Source of the DNA: Halorubrum sp. SD626R
Lineage (GTDB): Archaea > Halobacteriota > Halobacteria > Halobacteriales > Haloferacaceae
Direction of reading: 5' to 3'
Length of the DNA stretch: 64,000 nucleotides
Assembly: GCF_001261915.1 (NCBI RefSeq)
Contig: NZ_CVRT01000148.1
Location: 1 to 64,000 of the forward strand
Part shown: in pieces, positions 48,317 through 57,616 of the stretch
Layout of the letters: every line of letters begins with the position of its first letter
Numbering within the stretch: the stretch's first letter is position 1
Notes under the pieces: generated by a model
What the model was told of the DNA's origin: nothing
Databases searched by the model: none
What the model saw: the letters and a program-made list of their open reading frames with translations, nothing else
Program-made: the position numbers and the translations under genes

Positions 48317-49637
48317 AAATAACCGTCCCGAGCGTGAGAGCGATCAACTTGTTGACCGTCTCCGACGCGGTGAGGGGAAGGTTGGAGTCATCGGTCTGGG
48401 ATACGTTGGGCTCCCCCTATCGTTGAGTTTCACCGAGGCGGGCTTTCATGTTCGGGGATTTGATATAAATAAAGACCGCGTCAAACGCCTCCTAAACGCG
48501 GACAGTTACGTTGACGACATTACCGATGACAGACTAGAGACCGGTCTCAATAGCGGTTTTACGCCGTCAGCTGGGTCGGAGATCGTCGCCGACTGTGATG
48601 TCTACGTTATTACCGTCCCAACTGGAATGCGAGGGGACGGGCCAGACATGACCGCAATTAAATCGGCCGCGGAGACCGTCGGAGCACAGTCGGGTCCCGG
48701 TGAGACGCTGGTCGTCGTCTCCAGTACGGTCTACCCGGGAGCGACAGCAGAACTTGTTGCGCCTATTGTCAACGAGCGCCGAGACACGCCGGCCTACGTC
48801 GCGATGGTTCCCGAACGAATCAACCCCGGGGGAACCTATGATTTTGAGGATATCCCTCTCGTTGTTGGCGGGGACACTGAGACTGCTCGGAGGTCCGCAA
48901 GCATCCTCTTCGACAGGCTAGTCGTCGAGACCCATCCGGTCGACTCGACGGATACGGCTGAACTCACGAAGACACTCGAAAATACGTATCGAATGATTAA
49001 TATTGCACTCGTGAACGAACTCGTCACGCTCACCGAAGGTCTCAATGCAAACATCTGGGACGCCATTGACGCCGCGGCGACCAAGCCGTTCGGATTCCAG
49101 GCCTTCCGGCCGGGGCCGGGCGTCGGCGGACACTGTATCCCGGTCGACCCACAGTTCCTGAGCTGGCGGGCGAACGACATCGGCACAGACGTCTCGTTTA
49201 TCGACGACGCACATGAGGTCAACGAGCGAATGCCCACGCTGGTGGCTGACCGACTTCAGATGTTCCTCCGTGGTCGAGGGATCGACATCTCAGAGGCCTC
49301 GATTGTCGTTCTCGGACTCTCGTATAAGCCTAATATTGGTGACACCCGGAACTCGCCGGCTATGCGCATCCTTGAGAAACTACCCGAAACCGCGGCAGTG
49401 ACTGTAGTTGACCCACACGTAGATCAGGAGTCAAGTCCGTACAGTATCACACAGTGGCTAGCGGACGCAGACCTAGCCGGTGCCGATGTCGTTCTGTTAC
49501 TCGTCGATCACGACGATTTTGATCTCGATGCTGTCGGTGAGGCAGCCTCATTCGTCTTCGACACCCGCAATGCGATGCCCGAAGGTGTGCCAGCAGATGT
49601 TGTCACGCTCGGCGGCGCGGACAACAATGATAGGTAG
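48309..49637 (+). CDS. UDP-sugar 6-dehydrogenase (UDP-Glc/UDP-ManNAc dehydrogenase family)
   Basis: A 442-residue enzyme with NAD motif GLGYVGLPLSLSF (about residues 30-42), PERINPGGTYDFEDIPLVVGG, the central helix NTYRMINIALVNELVTL, and the catalytic cysteine in PGVGGHCIPVDPQFLSW (about 266). It oxidises C6 of a UDP-sugar to the uronic acid in two NAD-linked steps. With a glucuronosyltransferase-like gene next to it, UDP-glucose is the likely substrate; UDP-ManNAc is the alternative. Overlaps the epimerase gene by eight bases. Confidence 0.88.
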   Translation: MSENNRPERESDQLVDRLRRGEGKVGVIGLGYVGLPLSLSFTEAGFHVRGFDINKDRVKRLLNADSYVDDITDDRLETGLNSGFTPSAGSEIVADCDVYVITVPTGMRGDGPDMTAIKSAAETVGAQSGPGETLVVVSSTVYPGATAELVAPIVNERRDTPAYVAMVPERINPGGTYDFEDIPLVVGGDTETARRSASILFDRLVVETHPVDSTDTAELTKTLENTYRMINIALVNELVTLTEGLNANIWDAIDAAATKPFGFQAFRPGPGVGGHCIPVDPQFLSWRANDIGTDVSFIDDAHEVNERMPTLVADRLQMFLRGRGIDISEASIVVLGLSYKPNIGDTRNSPAMRILEKLPETAAVTVVDPHVDQESSPYSITQWLADADLAGADVVLLLVDHDDFDLDAVGEAASFVFDTRNAMPEGVPADVVTLGGADNNDR

Positions 49638-49682
49638 GGCGGATGGAAATGCTTATTCGCCAGCCCCGGCGGGTATCTGGTG

Positions 49683-50609
49683 ATGAAGGTCTCTGTCGTT
49701 ATCGCTACGTACTCGATGGACCGATTTGAGGACTTCTGCGATGCTGTCGACAGTGTTCTTGCTCAAACGTACAGCCCGGTCGAACTTGTTCTAGTCGTCG
49801 ACGGAGACGAGATGGTCTACGAACGCACGCTCGAGGCGTACGGCAGCCGAGACAATGTGGTAATTCATTGCAACAATGAGAACCGCGGCCTCTCGTATAG
49901 CAGGACTCAGGGAGTGAAACAGGCGTCAGGCGATATCGTCGCACTGTTCGACGATGACGCGGTCGCTGAACCTGACTGGATTGAGGAACTTGTCTCTACC
50001 TACCGGAGTACCGACGCTATCGCAGTTGGCGGGAAGATGATACCCGAGTGGGTCGTCGGAAAGCCCTGGTTTCTGCCGCCAGAGTTCTACTGGCTTGTGG
50101 GCGTGACTCCGCCTAGGTTTGCCGCGCCGGGTGAAGAGGTACGAAATACATACGGATCGAACATCTCGTTTCGCGCCGAAGTATTCGATCGCATTGGTGA
50201 ATTTAATGAGGATATCGGTCCACAGGCCGGCAAGGTCCTCCAGGGCGGCGAGACTGAGTTCTGTGCTAGAATGCGCGAGGATTTTGGCCAGGGTGTCATC
50301 TACAACCCCGGCGCACGAGTCAGCCACAAGGTGTTCGAGTACCGGACTGATCCCTGGTGGCTGCTCGTCCGTTCGTTCTGGCAGGGGTACTCCAAGCGCG
50401 TTATGGAAGGCGTAATCGAGGATTCGGGCGACAACGAGACGTTGTTTCTCAAACGCCTGCTCACTCACTCGATTCCAAACCATCTCACAGAGGGGCTTCG
50501 TGGTAGATCACTCAAGCCGCTCGGACAGCTCTTCTATCTCGTGCTCTTTACTATGGCCGTCGGATTCGGCTACCTCTATGGGATAGCTAGACATGGTCTA
50601 AACGAATAG
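49683..50609 (+). CDS. GT2 glycosyltransferase, AglG-like (glucuronosyltransferase)
   Basis: A 308-residue GT-A enzyme. MKVSVVIATYSMDRFEDFCDAVDSVLAQTY begins the fold, VALFDDDAVAEPDWIEEL has the metal-binding D-x-D (about 92-94), and VRNTYGSNISFRAEVF and ETEFCARM follow. A C-terminal membrane helix (LGQLFYLVLFTMAVGFGYLYG) anchors it. The pattern closely fits haloarchaeal AglG, which adds glucuronic acid to lipid-linked glycans. It is 45 bases behind the UDP-sugar dehydrogenase. The ATG at 49,683 was preferred to the GTG directly before it. An 11-T run follows the stop. Confidence 0.85.
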   Translation: MKVSVVIATYSMDRFEDFCDAVDSVLAQTYSPVELVLVVDGDEMVYERTLEAYGSRDNVVIHCNNENRGLSYSRTQGVKQASGDIVALFDDDAVAEPDWIEELVSTYRSTDAIAVGGKMIPEWVVGKPWFLPPEFYWLVGVTPPRFAAPGEEVRNTYGSNISFRAEVFDRIGEFNEDIGPQAGKVLQGGETEFCARMREDFGQGVIYNPGARVSHKVFEYRTDPWWLLVRSFWQGYSKRVMEGVIEDSGDNETLFLKRLLTHSIPNHLTEGLRGRSLKPLGQLFYLVLFTMAVGFGYLYGIARHGLNE

Positions 50610-50617
50610 CATATTTG

Positions 50618-50628
50618 TTTTTTTTTTT
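50618..50628 (+). terminator. T-run terminator of the 47,339-50,609 operon
   Basis: Eleven consecutive T residues nine bases after the AglG-like gene's stop; a typical archaeal T-tract terminator. Confidence 0.75.
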
Positions 50629-50701
50629 GATTACGTGACGTTTCCTCGGCCTTAGTGTACCGAAGCGACACACTCAATGTAGCTACACCTGAAGTGTAAG
50701 T

Positions 50702-51634
50702 ATGCCGACTGCACTCGTCACTGGCGTAGCAGGATTCATTGGGTCGCATCTCGCCGAAGGCCTGCTTGACCGCGGCTATACCGTCCGTGGCATCGACAAC
50801 TTTGACAGTGGAACCAAGGCGAATCTCGTCTCGCTCGAAGCGCACGACGCGTTCTCATTCACCAAGATGGACGTGCGTGATAAAACGGCGATCACTGAAC
50901 AGATCAACGGCGTCGATTACGTCTTTCACCAAGCCGCGGTTCCGTCGGTTCCCCAGAGTATCGAAGATCCGGTGACTACGACTGATATCAACTGCACTGG
51001 AACCGCGACAGTGCTCGACGCTGCACAGAAGGGAGATGTCGACACCGTTGTTGTCGCATCTACCTGTGCAGTCTATGGCTCAAGCGAGGGACTACCGAAA
51101 ATCGAGTCGATGGAACTCCAGCCTGAGTCACCCTACGCTCTCTCAAAATACTACACCGAACAGTTAGCCGTCCAGTTTAGCGAACACTACGATATTGATA
51201 CCGTCGCGCTCAGATACTTCAACGTCTTCGGGCCGCGCCAAGACCCCAGCGGTGCCTACGCAGCAGTCATCCCAAAGTTCATCGAATTGATGATCAACGG
51301 CGAACAGCCAGTGATCTTCGGAGACGGTGAGCAGTCGAGAGATTTCGTGTTCGTTGATGATGTTGTCGCAGCAAATATTCGTGCGGCGGAAGAAGATCAT
51401 ACGGGGGTTCTCAATATCGCAGGGGGAACTGCGGTGACAATCAACGAGTTGGTCACAGTTTTAAATAATACACTAGATCGAGACATTGAGCCGGTTCATG
51501 AAGATCCACGTCCGGGAGATATCCGTCACTCAGCCGCGGATATCTCAAAAGCCAACAAATCGATCGGATTCGAGCCCAATACGTCGTTCACGGAGGGTAT
51601 TAAACGAACGATTGAGTGGTTCCAGAATCAGTGA
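50702..51634 (+). CDS. NAD-dependent epimerase (UDP-glucose 4-epimerase-like)
   Basis: A 310-residue extended SDR. It shows TGVAGFIGSHLAEGLLDRG (about residues 7-25), FHQAAVPSVPQSIEDP, ASTCAVYGSSEGLP, catalytic YALSKYYTEQL (about 141-151) and RYFNVFGPRQDPSG, the layout of GalE/UDP-GlcNAc 4-epimerases. It interconverts UDP-hexoses such as glucose/galactose or the N-acetylated forms. It is distinct from the epimerase at 47,339. Stands alone after the T-run; the ATG is 73 bases after it. Confidence 0.88.
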   Translation: MPTALVTGVAGFIGSHLAEGLLDRGYTVRGIDNFDSGTKANLVSLEAHDAFSFTKMDVRDKTAITEQINGVDYVFHQAAVPSVPQSIEDPVTTTDINCTGTATVLDAAQKGDVDTVVVASTCAVYGSSEGLPKIESMELQPESPYALSKYYTEQLAVQFSEHYDIDTVALRYFNVFGPRQDPSGAYAAVIPKFIELMINGEQPVIFGDGEQSRDFVFVDDVVAANIRAAEEDHTGVLNIAGGTAVTINELVTVLNNTLDRDIEPVHEDPRPGDIRHSAADISKANKSIGFEPNTSFTEGIKRTIEWFQNQ

Positions 51635-51857
51635 GTATAATGTATCTCTGACATCTAGGGTAAAATATCGATATTCGATGAGCGCTGATTACAGAGAGAT
51701 GATTTCACAAATTACAGTCTATATTTTCGAATAATCAGAACTTTATAACCCTAGCAATGAATCTTCAACTACTCAGTAACCCATTGTGCAATTATGTACA
51801 GAAACAATCAATTAACACGAAAACCTTACGTAGTTCACGAGTCCTGGCATAGAGACA
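51635..51857. other. AT-rich intergenic region
   Basis: No gene seen. AT-rich with several possible TATA boxes (for example TTTATAACC near 51,741). It separates the epimerase from the GT4 gene and has the base composition of a recently acquired segment. Confidence 0.4.
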
Positions 51858-52874
51858 ATGAACATACTCTGGCTTCGGCCAACTGTCGGGACTCATATCA
51901 GCACCCGACGTGAGCGTATCCGAGAGGGACTATCCGATTATGAAGTGTCAATTAACATTGTAGACACGAGCGGGACAGATGCTATTAGGGCAATAAAAAC
52001 CGCTCTGACTGGTGATTATGACATTATTGTTGGAACCGTCCGTATTGGGCTTTATTTGGGATTCCCTCTTGCCCGACTGAAGGGAGTCCCGTTTGTGGCG
52101 GAGGTGACCGAACCTGTAGAGCGTGTCAAAGATGACCTTCCTCGCCCCATCTTCTTATTTCTCACTTGGTATGAGTGGAGGGTACTCAAACGGGCTGATG
52201 CTCGGTTTTTTGTCGAAGCTGAAGTACTTGAACGGGCACATAATCGTGGGCTTGATGGACACTTGGTACGTAACTCTGTTTGGTACAGAAAGTTCGCTGA
52301 TCCTGACCCGTCAGTCGTTGAAAATGCTCGAAAACAGTTGGAATCTATGGGGCTGAATTTCGATGCGCCTTTAGCCGTCTACATCGGTGCATTCACTAAA
52401 CAACAACATATTCTAGAGATACTGGCGGCAGTCCCCAAATGTCCTGAGTGGGAATTCTTGTTTCTTGGCGAGGAGGGTCAACACGCTAATGCAGTCACCG
52501 AGGTAGCTAAAACACACGAGAACGTCTACTTCCCAGGTGTCGTTCCTCACGAAGAAATTCCAGGCTATCTTTCATTTAGTGATGTCGGGTTTTCACTATC
52601 TAAGGGTGAACGACCGCTTAAATTGTTGGAGTACGGGGCCGCCGGTCTCACCGTGCTTGGCATGCCTGGACGACGGGAGCGTATCTTCTCTGCAGATGAA
52701 GTACATTTTATTGAGCCGACTACGCCGAATATTGTAAATGCATTGAACATGATTCAACAGGATCCGGATCAAGTTCCTGCGACAGGATCCGCACTCCAAG
52801 AGTATGCAAAAGAGAATTCTTGGAAAAAAATCAGCGAAAGATACTATAATGTTTTCCAAGACTTGACGAGCTGA
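51858..52874 (+). CDS. GT4-type glycosyltransferase (GT-B)
   Basis: A 338-residue GT-B enzyme. The N-terminal half (MNILWLRPTVGTHISTRRERI...VPFVAEVTEPVERV) is followed by a C-terminal nucleotide-binding half with LAVYIGAFTKQQHILEIL, FPGVVPHEEIPGYLSFSDVG and ERPLKLLEYGAAGLTVLGMP, where the E-x2-LEYGA-like motif binds the sugar nucleotide. It transfers an unknown sugar, probably in assembly of the surface glycan. Codons are AT-rich compared with the core, suggesting transfer. The next gene is convergent with four bases between. Confidence 0.85.
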   Translation: MNILWLRPTVGTHISTRRERIREGLSDYEVSINIVDTSGTDAIRAIKTALTGDYDIIVGTVRIGLYLGFPLARLKGVPFVAEVTEPVERVKDDLPRPIFLFLTWYEWRVLKRADARFFVEAEVLERAHNRGLDGHLVRNSVWYRKFADPDPSVVENARKQLESMGLNFDAPLAVYIGAFTKQQHILEILAAVPKCPEWEFLFLGEEGQHANAVTEVAKTHENVYFPGVVPHEEIPGYLSFSDVGFSLSKGERPLKLLEYGAAGLTVLGMPGRRERIFSADEVHFIEPTTPNIVNALNMIQQDPDQVPATGSALQEYAKENSWKKISERYYNVFQDLTS

Positions 52875-52878
52875 TATT

Positions 52879-53385
52879 TTATTTTATCCGCCGAACAAAG
52901 CTTTCTATTGATGTCTGGATAAGATCTGTATCAAACTGTAGTCCTCCGACTGGGACATCAACAACCTGTTCTAGTGTCGTAGCGGCAATGGGTCCGCACA
53001 ATAATCCGTCAATACCATCTTTTTCTGCTCGCACCCCTCTGATAATCTCCTCTTCAATTGATTGGGATGGAAGTGGTTTAATTCGATATTCAATATCATC
53101 AACCTGGATACGACTCGGTGCACGGTCGCACGCCCCCCGCGTAGTTATTAGTCCGATCATAGGTTGTGTATAGCCTTCCTCTTCTTGTAATCCGTGGATG
53201 ATTTTTTGGAGTGTTTCAACCCCAAAATTTGTGTGATTTCCACTCGTGATCTTATAAAGTGTACTCACAGGGATATTATGACGCTCCGCAAATTCTTCTA
53301 TGGTTAAATCCTGCTGTTGTAACGCTTCGGACAGACGTTCTTCAAACTCGTCCGTGACTACTCCATGGAGAACCTCGTTCCACAT
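52879..53385 (-). CDS. Cro/CI-type HTH regulator with C-terminal ligand-like domain
   Basis: About 168 residues. The HTH (EERLSEALQQQDLTIEEFAERHNIPVSTLYKITSG, about 15-50) resembles Xre/Cro type. The second domain contains IGLITTRGACDRAPSRIQVDDI and EKDGIDGLLCGPIAATTLEQVV, which looks like an effector-sensing domain, slightly like the PrpR_N sensor fold. It is divergent from tctC across 183 bases and is the natural candidate regulator of the transport genes. The ATG at 53,385 is chosen; a longer reading from 53,427 adds 14 unlikely residues. Confidence 0.7.
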   Translation of the reverse strand: MWNEVLHGVVTDEFEERLSEALQQQDLTIEEFAERHNIPVSTLYKITSGNHTNFGVETLQKIIHGLQEEEGYTQPMIGLITTRGACDRAPSRIQVDDIEYRIKPLPSQSIEEEIIRGVRAEKDGIDGLLCGPIAATTLEQVVDVPVGGLQFDTDLIQTSIESFVRRIK

Positions 53386-53568
53386 ATCTAGTGAGTTGAT
53401 AGGAGCATTGATAAATATCACTCTCAATACTGACAGATTTTTGATACATAAAACTCCGTCTTGAGAATAGGCTCAGGAAATAGAAATATAGAGAATTATT
53501 CTTCCATATCTTGATACCAGACTTCCACAAAGTAAAATATTTACCACAGCACTATGTAGACTTCTTAT

Positions 53569-54579
53569 ATGGACCGGAGAGCGTATCTCCGAGGGTTTGC
53601 TTCGGCCACCGCTATCGGAGTCGCCGGGTGTTCTGATACGCTGGGGGATCAAAGCTATCCCAGCCAATCGATAACAATCATTGTTCCTTGGGCGCAAGGT
53701 GGTGGAACCGATCGATCAACGCGTATCCTCGTATCTCCATGGAAAGAAGAGATCGGTGGCGAATTCGTGGTAGAGAATTATTCTGGTGGGTCGACACAAG
53801 TTGGTGGAGAGCAGTTATACAACGCTAAACCAGATGGATATACGGTTTCGATGTGGAACCTCCCACAAATGAATGCCACCCGGTTGTTCCAGGATGCTCC
53901 ATATACAATTGAAGATTTCGACTATATTGGAACAAATCATTTTGACCCAACCATGTGGTTCGCCGGCACACAAACTCCATACGAGAATATGACAGATCTT
54001 ATTGATGCCGCAAGGGACCAACCGGGTGAGATCACGGTTGGGCTTACCTCCGCAGTCGGGAATACTGCTCTCTCAGCTCTCCTGATACAAGAAACATACG
54101 ACGTTGAGTTTAATCTTGTAAACCTTGAAGGTGGATCGAGTGTCCGCCAGAGCGTTCTCGGCGGACAAGTTCCTGTTGTCGTCAACCAACCATGGGCGTT
54201 CAATCCCACGAACATCGGAGAAGTGACACCCCTCGGCTCACACACATCTGAGCGCCAGAGTCTTTGGCCAGATACCCCCTCGTTCGCTGAATTGAATCTC
54301 GGCGATGTCCCACTCGTTGACGAAGGGCTTGGGCAGTGGAAATTGATGATGGCCCCCGGTGGTCTTGAGGAGGAATATCCAGACCGATATCAAGCGCTTG
54401 TCGACAGCTACAAACGCGCCATGGAGACAGAAGAGTATCAAGAAAGAGCAGCTGAACAGGGAAGCCTTAACGAAATTCTCCGGTATAATAATCCCGAGGA
54501 CACATTTGAAATAGTACAGAATGTGAGTAACTCAATGCGAGAATTTGAGGGCCTCTTTGAGGCATTCCGTAACCAATGA
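53569..54579 (+). CDS. tctC: Tripartite tricarboxylate transporter substrate-binding lipoprotein TctC
   Basis: A 336-residue exported solute-binding protein. The N-terminus MDRRAYLRGFASATAIGVAG followed by CSD has a twin-arginine motif and lipobox, for a Tat lipoprotein. The TctC/BugE family core follows: SITIIVPWAQGGGTDRSTRIL, FVVENYSGGSTQVGGEQLY, LVNLEGGSSVRQSVLGGQVPV. It binds a carboxylate outside the membrane and delivers it to TctAB. First of three genes with overlapping ends: tctB starts four bases before this stop. AT-rich codons. Confidence 0.92.
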   Translation: MDRRAYLRGFASATAIGVAGCSDTLGDQSYPSQSITIIVPWAQGGGTDRSTRILVSPWKEEIGGEFVVENYSGGSTQVGGEQLYNAKPDGYTVSMWNLPQMNATRLFQDAPYTIEDFDYIGTNHFDPTMWFAGTQTPYENMTDLIDAARDQPGEITVGLTSAVGNTALSALLIQETYDVEFNLVNLEGGSSVRQSVLGGQVPVVVNQPWAFNPTNIGEVTPLGSHTSERQSLWPDTPSFAELNLGDVPLVDEGLGQWKLMMAPGGLEEEYPDRYQALVDSYKRAMETEEYQERAAEQGSLNEILRYNNPEDTFEIVQNVSNSMREFEGLFEAFRNQ

Positions 54580-55055
54580 CAACATTATCATTCCGTGGTC
54601 ATATATTCAAAATAAACGCTAAGGAGTTGATTTTTCCATTCCTCGTACTTATCTTCTGTGGGGCGTACTACGTTGATACAAGAGGCCTTCCAGACCGTTC
54701 TGTGTTGTACGCAGAACCAATTCTGTACACGACGGTTCTTTTTGCACTCGCCGTCATTTTTGATTTCGGTGTTCAGTTTAACCCGAACGGTACAGATCAG
54801 GGCGAATCTGTGAGCAGCATGACCGGTGTCACGACCGATAAGTGGCGGTCAAAAAACGCTCTCTACGTTATCCTATTAACCAGCGCGTATCTCGTGGGGA
54901 TGCGTATCCAATTCACGCTAGCTACCTTTCTGTTCCTAGGAGGGACCTTGTACACTTTAGGTGAACAAAATCGACAGGTTCTGATCCTGTACTCCACGGT
55001 GTTAACAGCAATTATTTACGCGGTATTCGTGTTTTGGCTCAGAATTCCACTATGA
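54576..55055 (+). CDS. tctB: TctB-family small membrane subunit
   Basis: A 159-residue protein with four predicted helices (FPFLVLIFCGAYYV near residue 20, ILYTTVLFALAVIFDFGV near 50, YVILLTSAYLVG and the pair at the end). It is the small membrane subunit of the tripartite tricarboxylate transporter. Starts inside the tctC stop (ATGA) and its own stop overlaps the tctA start (ATGA), so the three are translated together. Sequence conservation in TctB is low; the assignment rests on position, size and topology. Confidence 0.85.
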   Translation: MTTLSFRGHIFKINAKELIFPFLVLIFCGAYYVDTRGLPDRSVLYAEPILYTTVLFALAVIFDFGVQFNPNGTDQGESVSSMTGVTTDKWRSKNALYVILLTSAYLVGMRIQFTLATFLFLGGTLYTLGEQNRQVLILYSTVLTAIIYAVFVFWLRIPL

Positions 55056-56557
55056 CCGCTGTACTACTTCTTTTCCCAGGTGCACTCGGAACCGGACTTG
55101 GGCTATTGCTACAGCCTCCTGTCATCGCTGCGATTTTCATCGGGGTTGCGATTGGTATTATCTTTGGGGCCATACCTGGATTTTCCGCGACGATGACTCT
55201 TATTTTGTTCACGCCGGTCACAATTCCGTTTGACCCTTCAGTCGCGCTAGTTTTCCTAGTTTCAGCTTATGGAGGTGCTGTATACGCCGGATCAATCCCA
55301 GCCATCCTTATAAATACTCCTGGTGCACCTGGATCAGTTGTCACCTGTTGGGATGGGTACGAGCTCACGAAATCCGGGCGTGCGACATACGCACTTGCCG
55401 TGTCTGCCGTCGTATCAGGGCTCGCTGGAATTATTGCCGCCGTTGCTCTTCTTGCGACCGGTCCTATACTTGCAGACTTTGCGCTCGGTTTCGGTCCAGT
55501 TGAACTCTTTCTCCTCGCAATATTCGCGCTCACAATCATTCCTGCTGCGAAAGGCCAGTCACTATTAAAAGGGCTGTTAGGTGGGACATTTGGATTATTA
55601 GTCGCTACCGTTGGAAGTGATCCTCAGCTCGCACAGCCGCGAGCAATTTTTGATCAACCACTACTCAGAAGTGGTATTGATTTTGTCGTGGTACTCATTG
55701 GTCTGTTCGTATTCGCCGAGATGATTTTTCTTGCAGCACGTGGTGAGATACTGACTACGGATACTGACAGATCAGATGATCGGGCGCAAGTTTTTGAGGG
55801 GATCCGCGCTGTTATAGCCCGCCCTGTTGAGTTTTTACGCGGGACCTTCATTGGTATTTTTATTGGCTCTCTCCCGGGAGCTGGTGCGGACGTTGCGAAC
55901 TTTGTGGCGTACAACGAAGCGAAGCGATGGGCTTCGAATCCTGCAGAATTTGGAAAAGGCGCCATTGAGGGAATTATCGCTGCGGATTCATCGAACAACG
56001 CAACCCAGGGTGGCGCACTCATCCCCACACTGACTGTCGGGATCCCTGGAAGCGGCTCAACAGCAGCACTCTTGAGTGCTTTCGCAATTCATGGCCTCAA
56101 TCCGGGCCCTGGACTGTTCCAACGTTCCGGGGTTCTAGTATACGCCCTGATTTTTTCATTGTTCCTCGGTAATATCCTCATTTTAGTATACGGACTAAGT
56201 GGTGCACAGTACTTTGGAAAAATCTCTAGAATTCCGATTCGGTACATCATTCCCACAGTCATTGTTCTTGCGATCGTCGGTGCGTTTGCTGTTCGTAACT
56301 CCTATCTCGATATTTTTATTATGCTTCTTTTTGGATTAGTTGGCATTATTCTCGTCATAAGCGATTATCCGATGGTAAGCGTTGTTATCGGTGTTATCGT
56401 TGGTGGGTTCGCCGAAGAGGGATTTGTACAGGGGTGGACGATCAACCAAGGCGACGCCGTTCAGTTCCTTGCTGCAAGCAACATCTCTATCATTCTCCTC
56501 ATACTGATTGTCCTCTCACTTGTCATTACTGCGGTCCGAAACCGCCAATCTGAATGA
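55052..56557 (+). CDS. tctA: TctA-family large membrane subunit
   Basis: A 501-residue transporter with about eleven helices. Two family motifs are clear: GIIFGAIPGFSATMTLILFTPVTIPFDP, with YGGAVYAGSIPAILINTPGAPGS, and GSLPGAGADVANFVAYNEAKRW, with NNATQGGALIPTLTVGIPGSGSTAALL. It uses an ion gradient to import di- or tricarboxylates caught by TctC. The ATG at 55,052 overlaps the tctB stop. Rare in haloarchaea compared with bacteria; AT-rich DNA fits recent gain. T-rich DNA at 56,605 may end the transcript. Confidence 0.94.
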   Translation: MTAVLLLFPGALGTGLGLLLQPPVIAAIFIGVAIGIIFGAIPGFSATMTLILFTPVTIPFDPSVALVFLVSAYGGAVYAGSIPAILINTPGAPGSVVTCWDGYELTKSGRATYALAVSAVVSGLAGIIAAVALLATGPILADFALGFGPVELFLLAIFALTIIPAAKGQSLLKGLLGGTFGLLVATVGSDPQLAQPRAIFDQPLLRSGIDFVVVLIGLFVFAEMIFLAARGEILTTDTDRSDDRAQVFEGIRAVIARPVEFLRGTFIGIFIGSLPGAGADVANFVAYNEAKRWASNPAEFGKGAIEGIIAADSSNNATQGGALIPTLTVGIPGSGSTAALLSAFAIHGLNPGPGLFQRSGVLVYALIFSLFLGNILILVYGLSGAQYFGKISRIPIRYIIPTVIVLAIVGAFAVRNSYLDIFIMLLFGLVGIILVISDYPMVSVVIGVIVGGFAEEGFVQGWTINQGDAVQFLAASNISIILLILIVLSLVITAVRNRQSE

Positions 56558-56684
56558 GACTGTGAGTACCGATACGCGGCTCTGATCAGCCCCCCATATC
56601 CTCTTTTTGTGTGAAATGCAACTGTCTTCGTAACCGAATCGATTGATCTTCGTTTTAGATTGCTGTTATCGGGGTGTCAGTCCA

Positions 56685-57593
56685 TCAGTCAATAGGTCGT
56701 GCAGGTGAGCCGACGGCAAGCGTGTCCTCACTAATATCATCTAAAACAGTTGAGTTCGCGCCTACCTCCGCAGAATCACCGATGCTCGTATGACTACCAA
56801 CAACGACGTGTGGATGAATCCTGACCTCCTTTCCTGTTGTTGAACTCCCGGCAAAGTGACAGCCAGGACTCATCATGTTACGAGCGCCGATCTTGACGTT
56901 GTGTGCAAAGTTACACAGGTTGTGTATCTTTGATCCCTCACCGATTCGCGTCTCTTGGAAAGTAGCCCTGTCTACCGAGCAATTCACACCAAAGTGAACA
57001 TCATCCTCAATAACGACACTTCCTTCGTGAGGCTTGTTCATGACCCGATCGTCTGATGTGAGTTGATATCCAAATCCCGTTTGTCCAATAGAAGTTCCTG
57101 TACCGAGAATACAGCGGTCCCCTATCGAGACCTTCTCTCCGATTGTAACGCCCGGTCCTAACATACACTCGTCGCCGATAGTGACTGCAGGCCCAATAGT
57201 GACGCTGGGCCCAATCACACAGTTATCACCGAACGTCGCATCGGAAGAGATAGTCGCCGATGGATGGATCGACTGGTTCAACGGTCGTTCAATAAAAAAA
57301 TCGTGGACTGCCCTGACGAAATCCGACTGCGGCGTTGATGACGAAATCAGTGCGCAGTCGACAGGGGCATCGGGATGTACTTCAGTAATTACGGCACCAG
57401 CGTTTGACTCTAGCAATTCTTGTTCGTATCCTTCTTGGCAAAAAGAGAGCTTTGTTGCTGTCGCCTCGTCTAGTGGAGCAAATCCCGAAACTAGTTTTTC
57501 TTTTCCCCTGTGTTCTCTCGTTAGATGAGATGCAATTTCAGTCGATTTGACTTCCCTACCCGTATTTTTAAATCGGATATTGTTAGTTGACAT
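56685..57593 (-). CDS. LpxD-like acyltransferase with left-handed beta-helix
   Basis: A 302-residue protein. The N-terminal domain (FAPLDEATATKLSFCQEGYEQELLESNAGAVITEV) resembles the uridine-binding domain of LpxD. The hexapeptide repeat region from ATISSDATFGDNCVIGPSVTIGPAVTIGDECMLG includes the LpxD-like QTGFGYQL, INxxxDR-like VNCSVDRATFQETRIGEGS and FAHNVKIG. Bacterial LpxD adds an N-acyl chain to UDP-GlcN for lipid A, which archaea do not make. It more likely acylates an amino sugar for the surface glycan. It starts 23 bases after the CoA-transferase gene ends, on the same strand. Confidence 0.85.
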   Translation of the reverse strand: MSTNNIRFKNTGREVKSTEIASHLTREHRGKEKLVSGFAPLDEATATKLSFCQEGYEQELLESNAGAVITEVHPDAPVDCALISSSTPQSDFVRAVHDFFIERPLNQSIHPSATISSDATFGDNCVIGPSVTIGPAVTIGDECMLGPGVTIGEKVSIGDRCILGTGTSIGQTGFGYQLTSDDRVMNKPHEGSVVIEDDVHFGVNCSVDRATFQETRIGEGSKIHNLCNFAHNVKIGARNMMSPGCHFAGSSTTGKEVRIHPHVVVGSHTSIGDSAEVGANSTVLDDISEDTLAVGSPARPID

Positions 57594-57616
57594 TAATCTG
57601 TATCCGGTTTCGTTAT

